Positions 13,158-25,301 of a stretch of DNA of 64,000 nt are shown piece by piece (positions within the stretch are counted from its first letter, which is position 1; every line of letters begins with the position of its first letter). The stretch lies in the NCBI GenBank assembly GCA_045837725.1, contig JBEWZL010000076.1:248001-312000 (forward strand), given 5' to 3'. Origin of the DNA: Vermamoeba vermiformis. Its lineage: Eukaryota > Tubulinea > Echinamoebida. A program made the translations under genes and the position numbers. The notes beneath the pieces were generated by a model that saw only the letters and a list, made by a program, of their open reading frames with translations, did not search any database and had not been told where the DNA came from.

Positions 13158-15459
13158 TCAATAAAAGATAACGGATCCAACAAAAAAGGCAAGAGTAACA
13201 AACCGCAAGACAAATACAGATTGTGCGCCACTAACATGAATCGGTTGAGGCTGGGTTACTGGTGTTGCTGGGGTCGAGATAGGCGTCGATGGTGATTCTG
13301 AGTTTGGTGTCTGCGTGCCATTGTCGCTGTCAGGTGTCACCACTGGCGGGAGACAGACGCCAATGAAAGCTTCATCCGCGTTGATATTGGAGCTGGGATA
13401 TGTGCAAGAAGTCAAGTTCTTAAGACCTTGCGGGAATATCGTCTGACTGGCCGACAGCTCCACCGCCAGTTCGTTGCAAGAAATCAACACATCAGTACTA
13501 CTGCATATAACTGCGATAGTTTCATTCGATGGAAGAAGAGTATTGTCAAACACATTGTTCACAATTGTAACGTTAGAAGCGCTGCCAACGAGGAAATAAG
13601 AGCGAGCAACAGGCCCCTCGAACGAGTTAAATTCGAAGGTGATGTTTTGAAACACACCTGCAGCGAGCGAAGTCTTGGCGTCTTTAGCTGCACTTAGCGT
13701 TATCAAACCATCGCGCTGTGCTGTACCGTAATTGGAATCGATGAACCGATTGTATCGGATCACGGAATTTCTCGTACAAGCGCCTTCCCTATTAATGTCA
13801 AAACGTCAATCTAATAGCATGACCGCTTTCAACTTGACGGATACGAACCACCAATTATAGGCATCACAGTCCATCAACACAGCGGGACCTGTAATTTGGT
13901 CAAAAGTGCAGTTCTCGATCAACGATTGACGGTTGTTGATTAAGAAGCCACGTGCTCGGTTACGAGACACAGTCACGTTGTAGATATGAGCTGTAGCGAT
14001 TGTTTCAAGAACAGCCACGTCATTAACACTAATAATTATGTTAGCTAAAGTTTTTGCTAATAAACGATCTGCTTACGCGACTTGAACTACATCCACGTCA
14101 AATGTGCAATACGTGAAATTTCCACTGGAAGGAGAATTCACAGACGTTATGGCAGCTCGAAGATATGGGTGGAATGGGTCATCGGGGGTAGCGAATCCAA
14201 TGACGTCACCGACCAGCAACAGATCTGGCTTGCTCGGTTGAGTTCGACCTAGCAACATATTAGCTCCTATTGGATACAATTATCTATATAACATTGACAG
14301 TACCTTGTGACAGAGCAATGGTGCCGTTGTTGCCCCAAACCACCATCACGTTGTTGTGGATGTTGATCGCGTCATCGCCCATGCCCTCGTAGTAGCCGTT
14401 TGATATCTCGACAGTACCACGCACGTTGTTTATGTTCGTGCCATCAGCGGCACTGCTCATCCAGCGGCCGTCTTTTGGCATCACGTTGAAGCGGTCCAAA
14501 CGAATGTTGGAGCTATGAGAGGCTACAAAGCCCATGCCCGGGCACGTCCATACAGTAGTGTTTAGCACTGTAATGCTATCGGAACGGGCGATATCGATGC
14601 AATTGTAGACGTAGATCTGGTATCGCACGACCAAATTTTGACCAGGCAGATAACTTGGAATAGTGCTCAGTGCATAAAATCGGACTGTCAACGGGTCCTG
14701 CGAGAGTATCACAGATGCCTTAGTGGAGCTCGTTTGATACACATCAACGCTTCTAATCGTAGTGTTTGCGGCATTGATGACCCCAAACCGACGTCGATCC
14801 AGATCGAAAGTGATGTAACCGTCCATTGGCCGTTCATCCGCAGTATGAGGTGCTGCTACTAGGAGATCGAAGGATTTTTCCGTTGCATTAACGGAGAGGA
14901 CCTTGCCGCCAGTGAATGGTAGGGGATCGTAATCGATGTACAGATTTTGCAGGGTCACGTTATTGCAATCTGTTAAAGAAAATCCAATGGCAGTCACGTT
15001 GAAAAGCACCGTAGCTCCATTGCCTTCGACGACGATATTATTGCAAGGCTTGGCGATGAGCATTTTGCTGTTTACGACGTAAGTTCCAGGATGCAGCACG
15101 ACACGAGCGAATGTGCCGTTCATTGCTCTTGCTGCACTAATTGCACTAGTAAATCCCTAGGTAACGCACAAATTAATTTAATTCCAAAATACACAAATTT
15201 TTGTGAGTCGTTTCGGTCCAACAACTAAAATCGTTCAAATTTTATATTTAACAATAATAAATAATTGCAATAAAATAAAATTAAATGGTCTACGTCCACT
15301 ACAAAAATTAATGGAAAGATCCGGACTTACCGAAGTGTCGTCTTTACCATCGTCAGGAAAGGCATTATAATTGGCGACATCGAAGTCCACTGCGTAAATT
15401 TGAGAGACATGCAAAGTTATCAGAGCTAATAAAGCGAGGCAACAGCTAACCGTTCGCAT
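13158..15459 (-). CDS. Secreted, GPI-anchored parallel beta-helix protein, GH110-like
   Basis: Five exons: 15459-15331, 15156-14304, 14266-14077, 14028-13834 and 13788-13158. The protein starts with a signal peptide (MRTVSCCLALLALITLHVSQ). VANYNAFPDDGKDDT follows, the entry strand of pectate-lyase-like right-handed beta-helices, then VVLHPGTYVV and many NVT/NIT strands. Later segments (SNITLDRFNVMP-like, MGDDAINIHNN, RGFLINNRQSLIENCTF, NSVIRYNRFID) match the layout of GH110 alpha-1,3-galactosidases known mainly from gut bacteria. A Ser/Thr/Pro-rich stalk and a hydrophobic tail (FVLRFVTLAFFVGSVIFY) predict a GPI anchor. Many N-glycosylation sequons are present. It probably acts on external glycans; the exact substrate is uncertain. 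One donor (GTTGAA at 13833) is weak. Confidence 0.75.
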
Positions 15460-15938
15460 CCGATCTTTTGGATTTGAACCGCGTTTCTTGAACTGGGTTG
15501 CTGTAGTGGCTCGTTAATGCTTGTATTAAAAAACATAATAATTTATGCATTGAAGTGCCAATGTCAATGTGTTCTTCGCTTTGTTTAGGGTGAATAATTT
15601 GTCCAGTGTGTGCACCAAGTTTTTAATCTTGAACACAAAAACGGATTTCGGCAGTCCCGAGCCTTGTTTACGAATAAAAATGTGTACGGTACCTTTTCTT
15701 GTACGATATAATTGGTAAATCTGTAAATTGGATTCTCTCATAAAACGGATGCGGATCTTTAAATGGGTACTTTGATTCCCAATTGGGGGTTACCAAAATG
15801 GTCCAATTGCAATCGTCCGAGAATTAATTTGGCCACGAAAGCTCCAAAATTTCGATTACAAGCTGTCAACTCGTCATCGACATTGTCGGGCAGTCTTGCA
15901 GCGCACTTGAAAGTACGATCCAGCAATAAAACTATTGA
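15460..15938. other. Intergenic stretch between the GH110-like gene and F-box gene C
   Basis: Promoter side of the GH110-like gene and 3' flank of gene C. Short open frames occur on both strands, but none shows splice sites or recognisable sequence. Nothing else is supported. Confidence 0.4.
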
Positions 15939-17996
15939 TTATTTATCGTAGAATTGGATGTGAGACAATATCAGCACCTTTGTATTATGCTTCTTGATCG
16001 ACACGACTTGTTTGGTGTGTTTGTTGTAACAAAGCACTTGCGACACTTCGCGCTGATTGTGAAGATCAAGCACGTGACTGTCACTCACATCGACCACTTT
16101 AATACCTTTGGGATCGAGACTGATCAGGTATTCGTCGAACACTAAAGGATTTTCACCTAACGGCACCCACAGGGGCTCTTTCGTTTCTGAAATAACAAAG
16201 AATTAGGTCATAAAGGAGAAATATAATTCTATATTTTTGATATTGCGTACCATTAGTAGTGTTGTTTTCATCGGGCGAAGTAATGGTTACTGAACGAACG
16301 ACAGGCAAGCCATGATTGTCCATACTGCTCGTTGAATCGCCCCAAATAGCGATAGTATTGTTATCTAGCCAGCACATTGGATAGTCCCAGTCATAGCCTT
16401 CGGTAATTCTTTTTCCTTTCTGTTCACGTTACAAAAATTAATTCTGCGAATTTGGTGGACTTATTTTTTTTGTGATTACCTCCATGGCGTAAAGATTAGG
16501 CTCAGTGCCTTGCATCCAGTCTTCAATAGAGAAATTCAAACACGTTCCAATAGGATGCCAGACCCATCCGAAAGTACAAAGATTTTTCTGATCCGGCGAT
16601 ACGTACAACTTGCACCAGAAAAACTCCAAATGATGGTTTGTTACTACAAATATTCATTAGAATTCTAAAGCATTGCGTCATTCAAAAAATTACATACGAT
16701 CTCGTTCTCTCAAACTTTCGCCGGTCTCGGGATCGTACAGATCGACCTTGTTCCAGGCTTTACCAGCGATCAAATATTCTTTGTTCTCGTACGTAAAGAA
16801 CGCCACGGGGAATGAACAGTGAGAGACTTGATAGGCGCCTCGCTATTAGGAAAAAGAAGTTAGGTCAAGATCCAAACCAAAGTCGACAAAAATAGTAATG
16901 GTGAATTGTACTTACTAAAAGTTCAAATGAAGTTGCTTTAGTCTCCAAATTAAAAACGAATCCTTGCGTTCCTTTCTCAGCATAAGCAGCGACGAACTTT
17001 CCATCGTTCGAGACTTGCAATGCATCGCCAGTACATTCAGCCAAATCCTCTTGTTCCACTTTATCGCCGTCAATTTTTAACAGCACTAATTTGTTTACTG
17101 GCTGAGATTCTATTTAGAACAAAAAATTAGCTTTTGCCAAAAGCGGAAAGTGACTCCTGGTCACAAGAGATCAAAATTGAAATTTTAATGCTTAATATAC
17201 TGCCTATATACTTACTAGTGATAGCGACAAGGTTGCGGCTATTAGGAATCGGTTTAGCGACCAAGATCTCTTCAGGAAGTTCGAGTTCTTTGTGGATCCA
17301 AATTCCGTTGCCCCATTTTCGCTTAGATTCCGGCGAGCCTCTTCTATGCGTAAAATCAACGCTGTTTTTGAGTGCTTCATGGCATTCCTTGCAAATTAAC
17401 GGAAATTGCAAGTACTCTTTTGTTGGGATCTTCTCGTGACAGTTGCACTGGTCCAATTTAATAATAAATTCGTACTTATTTCCCGTGTAGTATAATGCGT
17501 GCTCGTTGGCGGTGCTTAAGTCGATAGGAAGCAAACAAGGGCAAACTCGGACGGCAGTGTTACCATCTGCTTCTGGATGAGGACATTTAATTGCTAAAAT
17601 ATGAAATTAGATATGCGTACAATATATTATAAATATACCAATTAATTTGAAGTAAAATAACGGTCGATGCAGAAAAAATCAATTTAATGTTGAAATAAAA
17701 AATTCGCTCTTTCTTTTTTACGCACGTTGCTTACTTTTAAATGAGGCCAAGGTATCGAAGAATTTTTTAAAATAATCTGTGGTATCACTAATATCAACAA
17801 ACGGCAGTTCATTTTGAAGGACTGATTTCCAAAGGCTGTTCTTCGTGAATAATGCTCTCCAAGCCTTATTAACCTTGCATATTGATAGGCTTTGTAGATC
17901 ATCCCACGTCAATTTTGGAAATACTTCTTTGAACAGAATATCTTCGATCTCGTTGGGCAGATGCGACCACGGATTTGTTTCCTCGTTCTTTTCCAT
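15939..17996 (-). CDS. F-box protein with Cys/His module and propeller-like region, paralogue C
   Basis: Seven exons: 17996-17735, 17593-17216, 17109-16916, 16842-16698, 16643-16480, 16419-16251 and 16186-15939. It is the closest relative of B. The F-box reads LPNEIEDILFKEVFPKLTWD then WRALF and LWKSVLQ. The Cys/His module has CPHPEAD, VCPC, QCNCHEKIPTKEY and CKECH. The propeller-like part has LQVSNDGKFVAAYAEKG, AWNKVDLYDPETGE, HPIGTCLNFSIEDW and CWLDNNTIAIWGDS. It ends VLILSHIQFYDK, which is the full-length C-terminus that A lacks. The conserved exon phases across A, B and C show they arose by tandem duplication after the introns were in place. Confidence 0.87.
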
Positions 17997-18336
17997 CGTG
18001 TTCTTCGTTCTTGTCAGATTTATCGATTGAAAGTAAATAAAATCCAACCATATTTATAGCAATTCTGGTCACAAGTGACTCATCATCGTAAAATGACAAG
18101 AACCAAGAACGAGATAAAAGTGACATGTTACTTTGAACTCTCAACGAACGCTTGCCGAAATCTAGCAACAGACTTGTCGTTATATTTAGTGATGTTAATT
18201 GAACGCTGCAAGATTTAACGTAGCAAAATTATGGCCGAAAGATGTACATCCGGTAGCAAACAGGTCAATGAATTGTATTTTGAGTGTGAACGATTTTATT
18301 ATTATAGGAACGATAGATAGATAATATTACTCATGA
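17997..18336. other. Intergenic stretch between F-box gene C and the F-box/eEF1A-like gene
   Basis: Upstream region of gene C and the short 3' flank of the next gene. No coding exon or RNA gene is visible. Confidence 0.4.
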
Positions 18337-20759
18337 TTACTCGACAAAAGTAACGGTGTCAATGCGTCCAACGGCTTGGATGCGTTGTTGTGCGACGAAC
18401 AAGATCGCTTCAACCGGGTTCTTTTTGTTGACGCTCTTTTGGGCCTTGTTTTGCTTCATTCCAAACATGTACATCGGATCTATTGGCACGCACAAAACTA
18501 GCGCGGAATCACCTGAAAAATTCATAGTTAGTAAGGGTTAGGGATTAAATTTTCATGAAAAAAAACTAACCTTGAGACATGGAGGTACGAGTAACTTGAT
18601 TTTTAGACTTGTCACGGATTTCAATAATTTTCTCGATTTTGATCGATAAATAACCGCAAAGGTAAACCGCTTTGTAGACACGACCTTCACGCATGACACC
18701 AGTCTTTGCTGTCGGCTACAGAAACGACTCGTTAGTTACTCAGTTAAGGAATAAGATGTAATAATGTATATCTATAAACTCTATATAAACTTCTCGGTAT
18801 TGAAGATCCGGATGTGGATCAAGCGGACTGTCAGAGAGACACTTACGAGAGCGAGTGCTGCCACAAAAGATTTGACTTGTTTAGGCGCACGATCTTTTTC
18901 TACGAGCAACACGCCAAAGTGGCTCAATCGCTGGATCTGGTAATAGGTATTTGCGACCTTGTACATTTCAGAGTACTTCCCCATAGGAATTTTGTTGAAT
19001 TCAATGCCGATAATGTCCCACGGATTCGCTTCTTTAATCTCTTTGTTCTTGGTCTCAATGCGCTTTACTTTCAGCTCCACACTGTCGTTAAATGCTGGCG
19101 ACATCAATTTCAATGTCATTCCTGGCTTCAATCGGCCACCTACACGCACGCAAAAATTAAAATCAATGCAAATAAATTAAATATTTAGTAAATAGTACTA
19201 ATCTCAAAATAAGCGTATTTTAATATATAAAGTATGAATTTCTATAGTTAATAACAATACGTACTAGTGACAATGCCCGTGTGAATGCCAAACGTTCCCT
19301 TGTTCTGTTGAAACACGCGGCACAACGGCATCACGAACGGCATTGGAACGCGTTCGTCGTTGTACTCGAGCTTCTCCCAAATTGAGTGCACTGCACGGAA
19401 CAACGTAGGTCCATTATACCTATAAAATCTTTTTAGCACCTGCTCACTTTTGACGAGTCCATTGTTTGATTGATGCTTTGGATCCGGCTTGGAAACACGT
19501 ACCAAGCGTTGTATGCCTCGACACCAGTATGCGGTGAATAGATGTTGTATCCAGACAAGGCATTGATGGGAATCAACTTAATGTTCGGCAACAGCTTGTC
19601 GGGCACTGATTTGACCAGCTTGGTGCCAATCAATTTTTTGTCTTCCTCGAACGCTACAGATCAAAGATTAGGCTTTTAATAAATGAAACATGCATATAAA
19701 ATAGATGAAGATTTGATACTAGAAACGTTTTTTTGCTTTGCGGCACAAAAACGTCGGATGCAGATCTAAATTTACAATTTCCTTATGGCAAGTAGATCCA
19801 TCTATCTATTTGTAATTTTACTTACTAGCTTGAGTGAACTCAGAAGGCGTGTAATTGATGGCAATAATGAAGTGCGAGTGCGTCAATGACGTCAACACTG
19901 CAGTAACTCCGTTCACGAGCCACTCGAACTTGGCATCTTGCGACTTGGAAAACATGAGGATAGCCGTATTTACCTATTTAAGTAACAATGAATAATTGTG
20001 TTCGCATAGAACAGTACAAAATCTTTTTGATCTGAAAAACCATTGCGTAAGTGATGAATTGCGTCAAAAATATCAGTAGTCAATAGGCGGAAATATAATC
20101 ATAATGATAGAGTCGTACCGTGCTGCAAATTCGATAAGCTGAGAGCAAGCGGCGGCTGCATCCAGGGGTGTCCAAGAAGGTCAAGCTGTGAATGTTGGTA
20201 GTTACGTAGAGCGAATGAATATGTGGTGTATGAGTTCTATGTCCATAATCGTTATTAATGAAGTTGTTGTAGTGGAGGTTGGGCGGCAACTCCGGATGTT
20301 TCTTTACAAAGTTTTGGAATTTGTGTTCGATGTTTTCTTTGTTAGATTGTAGCAATAAATGAGCTAGCGCGGTAGATTTTCCTAAAAATAAACGTTATAT
20401 TAATTGTAGATTATTTTGAATCGAATTTAAAAACTAATCTGCCAGTGAGACTTTGTACACTAACAAATCGTTCTGATAAATTTCTCAAAAATTACGATCA
20501 AGGCAATTAATATTATTAAATACTTACCGACATCAGGAGAACCAATTACAGCGATATTTAAATTTTTGCCCATCCACGAAACGTGGTGGTTAAAATAATC
20601 GAGCATAACGCTTTGGAAGTGCTTCGACAATGTGCCAATAAGTCCAATATATCGAGATGCCTTCAAATACTCGAAAATTTGGTACCACATTTCTAACGGC
20701 AGGTATTGCCAGAGAGTCTCTGGTGAAGGAACCATTACTTCCAAGCCATTTTTCTCCAT
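18337..20759 (-). CDS. F-box fused to an eEF1A-like translational GTPase (probable pseudo-GTPase)
   Basis: Eight exons: 20759-20528, 20381-20119, 19973-19826, 19653-19503, 19419-19265, 19139-18847, 18715-18571 and 18512-18337. Residues 15-50 form an F-box (LWQYLPLEMWYQIFEYL). NLNIAVIGSPDVGKSTALAH follows, the G1 loop of eEF1A-type GTPases, then FLDTPG for G3 and LIPINALSGYN where eEF1A has its G5 region. G4 (NKxD) is not seen; FIIAINYTPSEF occupies the place. No RGITI-type switch I is recognisable. Domain II (GIHTGIVTSGRLKPGMTLKL) and domain III (ending QRIQAVGRIDTVTFVE) are clear. GTP binding may be weakened. It could be an SCF adaptor built on an elongation-factor scaffold. I know of no named family with this architecture. 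Confidence 0.8.
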
Positions 20760-20913
20760 TTTTATAAAATAGTACTGCTACTAAACCGCTAGTGATGAGT
20801 ACTAATAAACTAAAAAGACCAGCTGAGCGCTAAATTTATCTCCAGCGGAATCTCGCAGCGGCTGTTCGGTCAACATTTAGTCAACGCACGTCTAGAGTAC
20901 TTAAAAATGAGTT

Positions 20914-22766
20914 TTATTCGCGTTTTTTAGGCTCGTATTGCTTCTTTCCTTTCTTCTTTGGCGGTTTATTGTCTTTCTCTTCGTTGCCAAAAGTCTTATG
21001 AATGTTGGGCTTAGGACTGGATGCTGTTTTCGGACCAAAGTTGTAAGAACCAGCCTCTCGAGGAGCTTGAGCGTTGTTATTATTTTCTATTGATATATTT
21101 CCATTAGTCTATATACAATAAATACTAATATCGGATCACGTACTGAATTTGTCCTCTTTGTTCTTAACCGCAGCTGCTTCTAACAACAACTGTCGTCCAA
21201 GGCAATCAACGCGGTTCATTTGTAAAGCATTTGATAATCCAGAAGGATCAGCGAAGTCGACAAAGCCAAATCTATCAAAAATACTTAGATCCAGTACACG
21301 TACCACTCTTGCAAGTCTACGCGCTTATTAAGCTCGTTTATAATATGGCGTAACATAAAAGGGTATATCGCGGGAATTTAGTACGTACCCAGTTGGTTTT
21401 CCAGTGTCAGGGAATGTCGGCAAGCGAACAGTCGCGATCTCACCACATTCGCCAAAAATCTCTCGTAAGTGCAACTCTGTTGTTTTGAAGCTCAAATTCT
21501 TAACGAATAGACTGTTTGATGAAACAGGGCCTTAAAAAGAGAAAGAGCGTCAGCTAAGACCTTCCACACGATTTTTCAAAACTGGGCGAGATCGGATGGA
21601 TGTACTACTTGAACTTGTAAGAACTAACTAACGTACCCTTATTGCCACCACTATTGTTCTTGTTGCTTGCTGGTGCGTTCTTATCTCCAGCAAATCGTAG
21701 CTTAATCTTTCGGCCTAAGAAGGTCTGTCCTTGTTTCTTGAGACCTTTCTTCGCACCTTCCATAGTCTTAAATTCCAAGAAAACTACTTGCGAGTCGCGG
21801 ATTTGACCTTGCGTCAGGAATCGAACATCACTAAATAGAGATACAAGTTAGAACATCCGCGAACAAAAAATTTAGTATTTTGTAAGCGGACAAACGTCGT
21901 CTAAAATAGGATATTATGGATTATGAGTAGCGGCAAAATTTCAGGTTTACTTACTTGATCTTGCCGCAGTCCTTGAAATAATCGATAATTTTAGTTTTGT
22001 TGGCTTCTAACGAGACATTTCCCATCCATAATGTCTTTTGTTCTTTGGTATAAGCATTTTCTACGATAATATTAGTATTATTAGCAAAACCACGCCAATC
22101 AAACCCAATAGAAATCCGATCGTAACACTTACCGTCTTCGTGTTCAGCCTCTGGCTCTTCCTCTTCCTCAATTTTACTGTTTTTTCCTTTTTTGGGAGCA
22201 TCGTTATATTCAAATTCTTCACGATCGTCGTCTCCGATGGAAACTTGATCATCCGAATCCACGTCGATCTCATCCAAGTTCAAATCGTCCAGATTATCAA
22301 CATCTTCATCGCCTACTACGGGAACGCCAGAAAGAATGTTGCGAATTTCGTTGCGCAACTGTTCAACTGATACTTTCTTCGGGTCGCCTGCTCGATCAGA
22401 TTAGCTCGCCGTGACCCGCAATGAATTTTTATTTTTTATAGCCAATATGATCTTTGTATTATTGATTTTCATAAGGAGACTATTAGAGATGCTAATATAA
22501 TTTTTGAATTAATTTTAAAATTGCGATCGGATCGCGTTACCTGATCCAGTCTTCTGTTTCTTGTTTTTCGTATTTAAATCTTCACCACTATTTTTTCTTT
22601 TCTTATTATTCGTGTTTTGGTTCTGATCTGCTTTCCTCTTCGCCTCTCTTTCTTTCGCTTTCTCAGCCTTGCGTTTTTCTTTCTCTTCTTGTTTCTTCTC
22701 AGCGATTTTATCTTTTTTCTTTTGCACGCTCTTCTCGAATAACGAGCCGAATAGATCGTCAGACAT
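20914..22766 (-). CDS. Nucleolar two-RRM RNA-binding protein (nucleolin/Nsr1/RBM34-like)
   Basis: Seven exons: 22766-22541, 22387-22133, 22060-21955, 21830-21637, 21530-21389, 21271-21144 and 21086-20914. The N-terminus is a long Lys/Glu/Arg coiled stretch with KKRK-type nuclear signals. An acidic segment (VDNLDDLNLDEIDVDSDD and EEEEEPEAEHEDG) follows, typical of nucleolar chaperone-like RNA-binding proteins. RRM1 has RNP2 TLWMGNVS and RNP1-like SQVVFLEF. RRM2 has RNP2 SLFVKNLS and RNP1 GFGFVDF. The C-terminus is basic (PPKKKGKKQYEPKKRE). It probably acts in ribosome biogenesis. Orthology to a single yeast or human protein cannot be fixed from motifs alone. Confidence 0.8.
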
Positions 22767-23161
22767 GGCTGTTGTTGCGTTTATTAACAAAATTAATTAG
22801 TACTGAAACCAACACAAAAAACTAGCTCTAGAACCCGTTTGTATCTAGCTTGGTAATGATAGATAGAGCATACGCAAATTTAATGAGGATAAGGTTTTAG
22901 CGGTGGGCCTCAGAACTGTGGTCGGCTTTGGATTTGATTTTTTTTTGACCGTTACATGAGCACAACACGGGAGAAAGTTCTAAAAATGCAACGATATCAA
23001 CTTGTTTATCTATATTTCGGAAAAATTCCGAGTTAGAGGACTAGGCAAGAAGATTCTGCATTTTTTCGCTGCACGAACCAACAATTAATTGCCGCGAGCA
23101 AGATCTCAGTTCATTTTTAATATTTCATCGAAGCTATCATGTAAATATTGTGTTATACTTG
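22767..23161. other. Divergent promoter region between the RRM gene and the C2H2 gene
   Basis: The two genes point away from each other across 395 bp. No additional gene is evident. A short T-tract occurs near 22940. Confidence 0.4.
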
Positions 23162-24922
23162 ATGGCGAGCAAACCTCAATCGTGGAAAGATTTAACAAGG
23201 CACCAAGCTCCTAAATCTGTCTCCATATCGCACGCAAGTTGGTAAGACTTTCCCCATAATTACTCATTTTTTTTAATTTATTGCTAGCCTAGATAGCAAT
23301 TAAAGTCCTATGCTTTGAGATTGCGTTTTGAAAATTTTACCAAGCCACCTAATAGCACTAATTCCATTTAATTATAGGACAGTATTAGGGGATTCATTTT
23401 CAAACTACGAGCCCGTCTTGCCTTCGATCTATGACTTGCCATTAGATGCAGAATCGCAATTCGATACTTTACGCGGCGAATTTACGTGCGACAAGCACTA
23501 TTTTCTGCTTATTAGCGTCCAGAGATTAAGCGCTGCTTATAGTGAAGCTAATCAGAAGATTTTTCTGGAATTCAAAAACGAATCTATCGATAAAAATTAC
23601 ACCGATAGATGCGACATCAGCGAGTATTTTGGCGACTATGGTCATTGCCTAAGAGAAGAAAATAACAAGTTTGATATTATGAACCATGAAGAGTACACCA
23701 TGACGAAGAATTTTGTTACAAAAGTGATGCAGCACGATCGGATCCCGCAAAGAAGGCCCAAAATAGCGCTAGGCAAATTACGCTTATTAGTACCACGTGC
23801 AAATAATAAGAACCGAATAACAAGGTGCCAATGGCGCGAGTTCAACCGGCCCAAAGGAATTTTTACTCGTTTCGATTACTTTCGCGAATTTTGCGCAGAA
23901 CGACAACGCGAATATGAAGAGGCTAAAGCGAAAAATGAAGAAATGAAGAATAAGGAAGAGTATAATGCTGGTCCTAAGGCATTTGCAACAATGTTCAAAG
24001 TTTTGAAAGGAACGAAGATCAGATTAGTTTTGGAACAAAGCAACAATCAAAAGAATAATACTGCCAACGCCCAAAATGCCGTCAATAATATTAACGACGT
24101 CGTATTATGGAGTTTAGCGGTGGTTCAAGAAGCATTTATTAGCGACAACGACGTCTTAAAGATGAAACTGAAAAAATCATTCGTTATTTATGATCAGCCT
24201 TACTGTTGCTTCAAATGCGGAAAAGTACGTTAATAATCTGTCTTACATTTAGATATAGTATTATTAACCTCTTCGGTTTTAGCGAATTGAAACTGCATCC
24301 GGATTCGTACAGCACTTCAAAACTCATACTGCAGTAAATCCTGCTTTGAATTCGCAGAAAAAAGTTAAAAATATTCCATGCACTGTCAGTGGTTGCACGA
24401 AAAAGTTCTCGAATGAAGAAGGAATGAAAGCACACGTCAAATTTTATCGTCACGCAAAATGTTTGATCTGCAACAAGAGAGTGAAAAACGAATTGGCTTT
24501 GCAAATGCACAACAATGTCAAGCATAGTAGATACGATGATCCGCATTATCATTCGAAAAAGCGCCGTAAGTTCGTCCACAGAATTTTTTTTGTTACCGTG
24601 CCAGATCTCGTTAACGTGGATCAGATTCCTAATTATTTTTTGTTCAGAGTACTACATGTATTATCGAGTAGGCAAGGTCTGTAATATATGCCGCGAACCG
24701 TTCCCACAACCAGATGATAAGCTACGGCATATGAACGATTACAAACACTTCCAATGCCAGATCTGCTGCAAAAGTTTCATGACGGAAGGAAATCTCCAAA
24801 GACACGTCAAGTGCAAACATCCGATTTACTATCAGCAGCACTTGCATGAAGCACCGAATAAGAAAGCTAAGAGATTGGCACACATGACTAAAGCGGATGT
24901 AGATCAAGAAAATTACGATTAA
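23162..24922 (+). CDS. C2H2 zinc-finger protein
   Basis: Four exons: 23162-23241, 23378-24224, 24283-24565 and 24648-24922. About 280 residues of unrecognised N-terminal sequence precede a cluster of C2H2 fingers: CCFKCGK (finger continues over the splice site with HFKTH), CTVSGCTKKFSNEEGMKAH, CLICNKRVKNELALQMHNNVKH, CNICREPFPQPDDKLRHMND, and CQICCKSFMTEGNLQRHVKCKH. Linkers are short and unlike the TGEKP type. The protein ends with a basic KKAKRLA patch. It is a likely nuclear DNA- or RNA-binding protein; the target is unknown. The N-terminal region has a striking EEAKAKNEEMKNKEEY charged helix. Confidence 0.82.
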
Positions 24923-25301
24923 ATAGATTTTTAGCTCCAAGAACAACAGGGAATATTAGGCCTAGAATAATCGTGGTACAAAAATGCGTCTTGGTTGGAT
25001 CTGGATCTTGTCTCTTGGCCCGAAAAGTAAGTATACTTTTTCTGCAAATACAAATATTTGAAAGGTATACCAATCATATTTACTTTTTCCTTATTGCCAC
25101 AAGTAGTCTATTTTGACAAATTTATCGCATTACGACTTTTTCAGTGAAGGGTTACGTTAATGTGATTCTACCGACCACTATCACTTTTCACGAGTGATTA
25201 CGCAAAGTGATTTTAGCGAGTATCCCGCTCCAAAATCTTACATCGAGTATAATTATTGATTCAGTATGATGTGAACAACACTAGCGAGCAGATCTGAGAA
25301 A
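24923..25301. other. Intergenic stretch upstream of the PA-domain membrane protein gene
   Basis: AT-rich flank with GGATCTGGATC at 25005-25015 and CAGATCTGAG just before the start codon at 25302. No coding exon is supported. Confidence 0.4.

Noticed and set aside
15526-15741. A 71-codon minus-strand frame upstream of the GH110-like gene
   Set aside because: No splice signals, no recognisable sequence, and composition like intergenic DNA.
18525-18540. Telomere-like GGGTTAGGG in an intron of the F-box/eEF1A-like gene
   Set aside because: Barely more than one unit; not distinguishable from chance.
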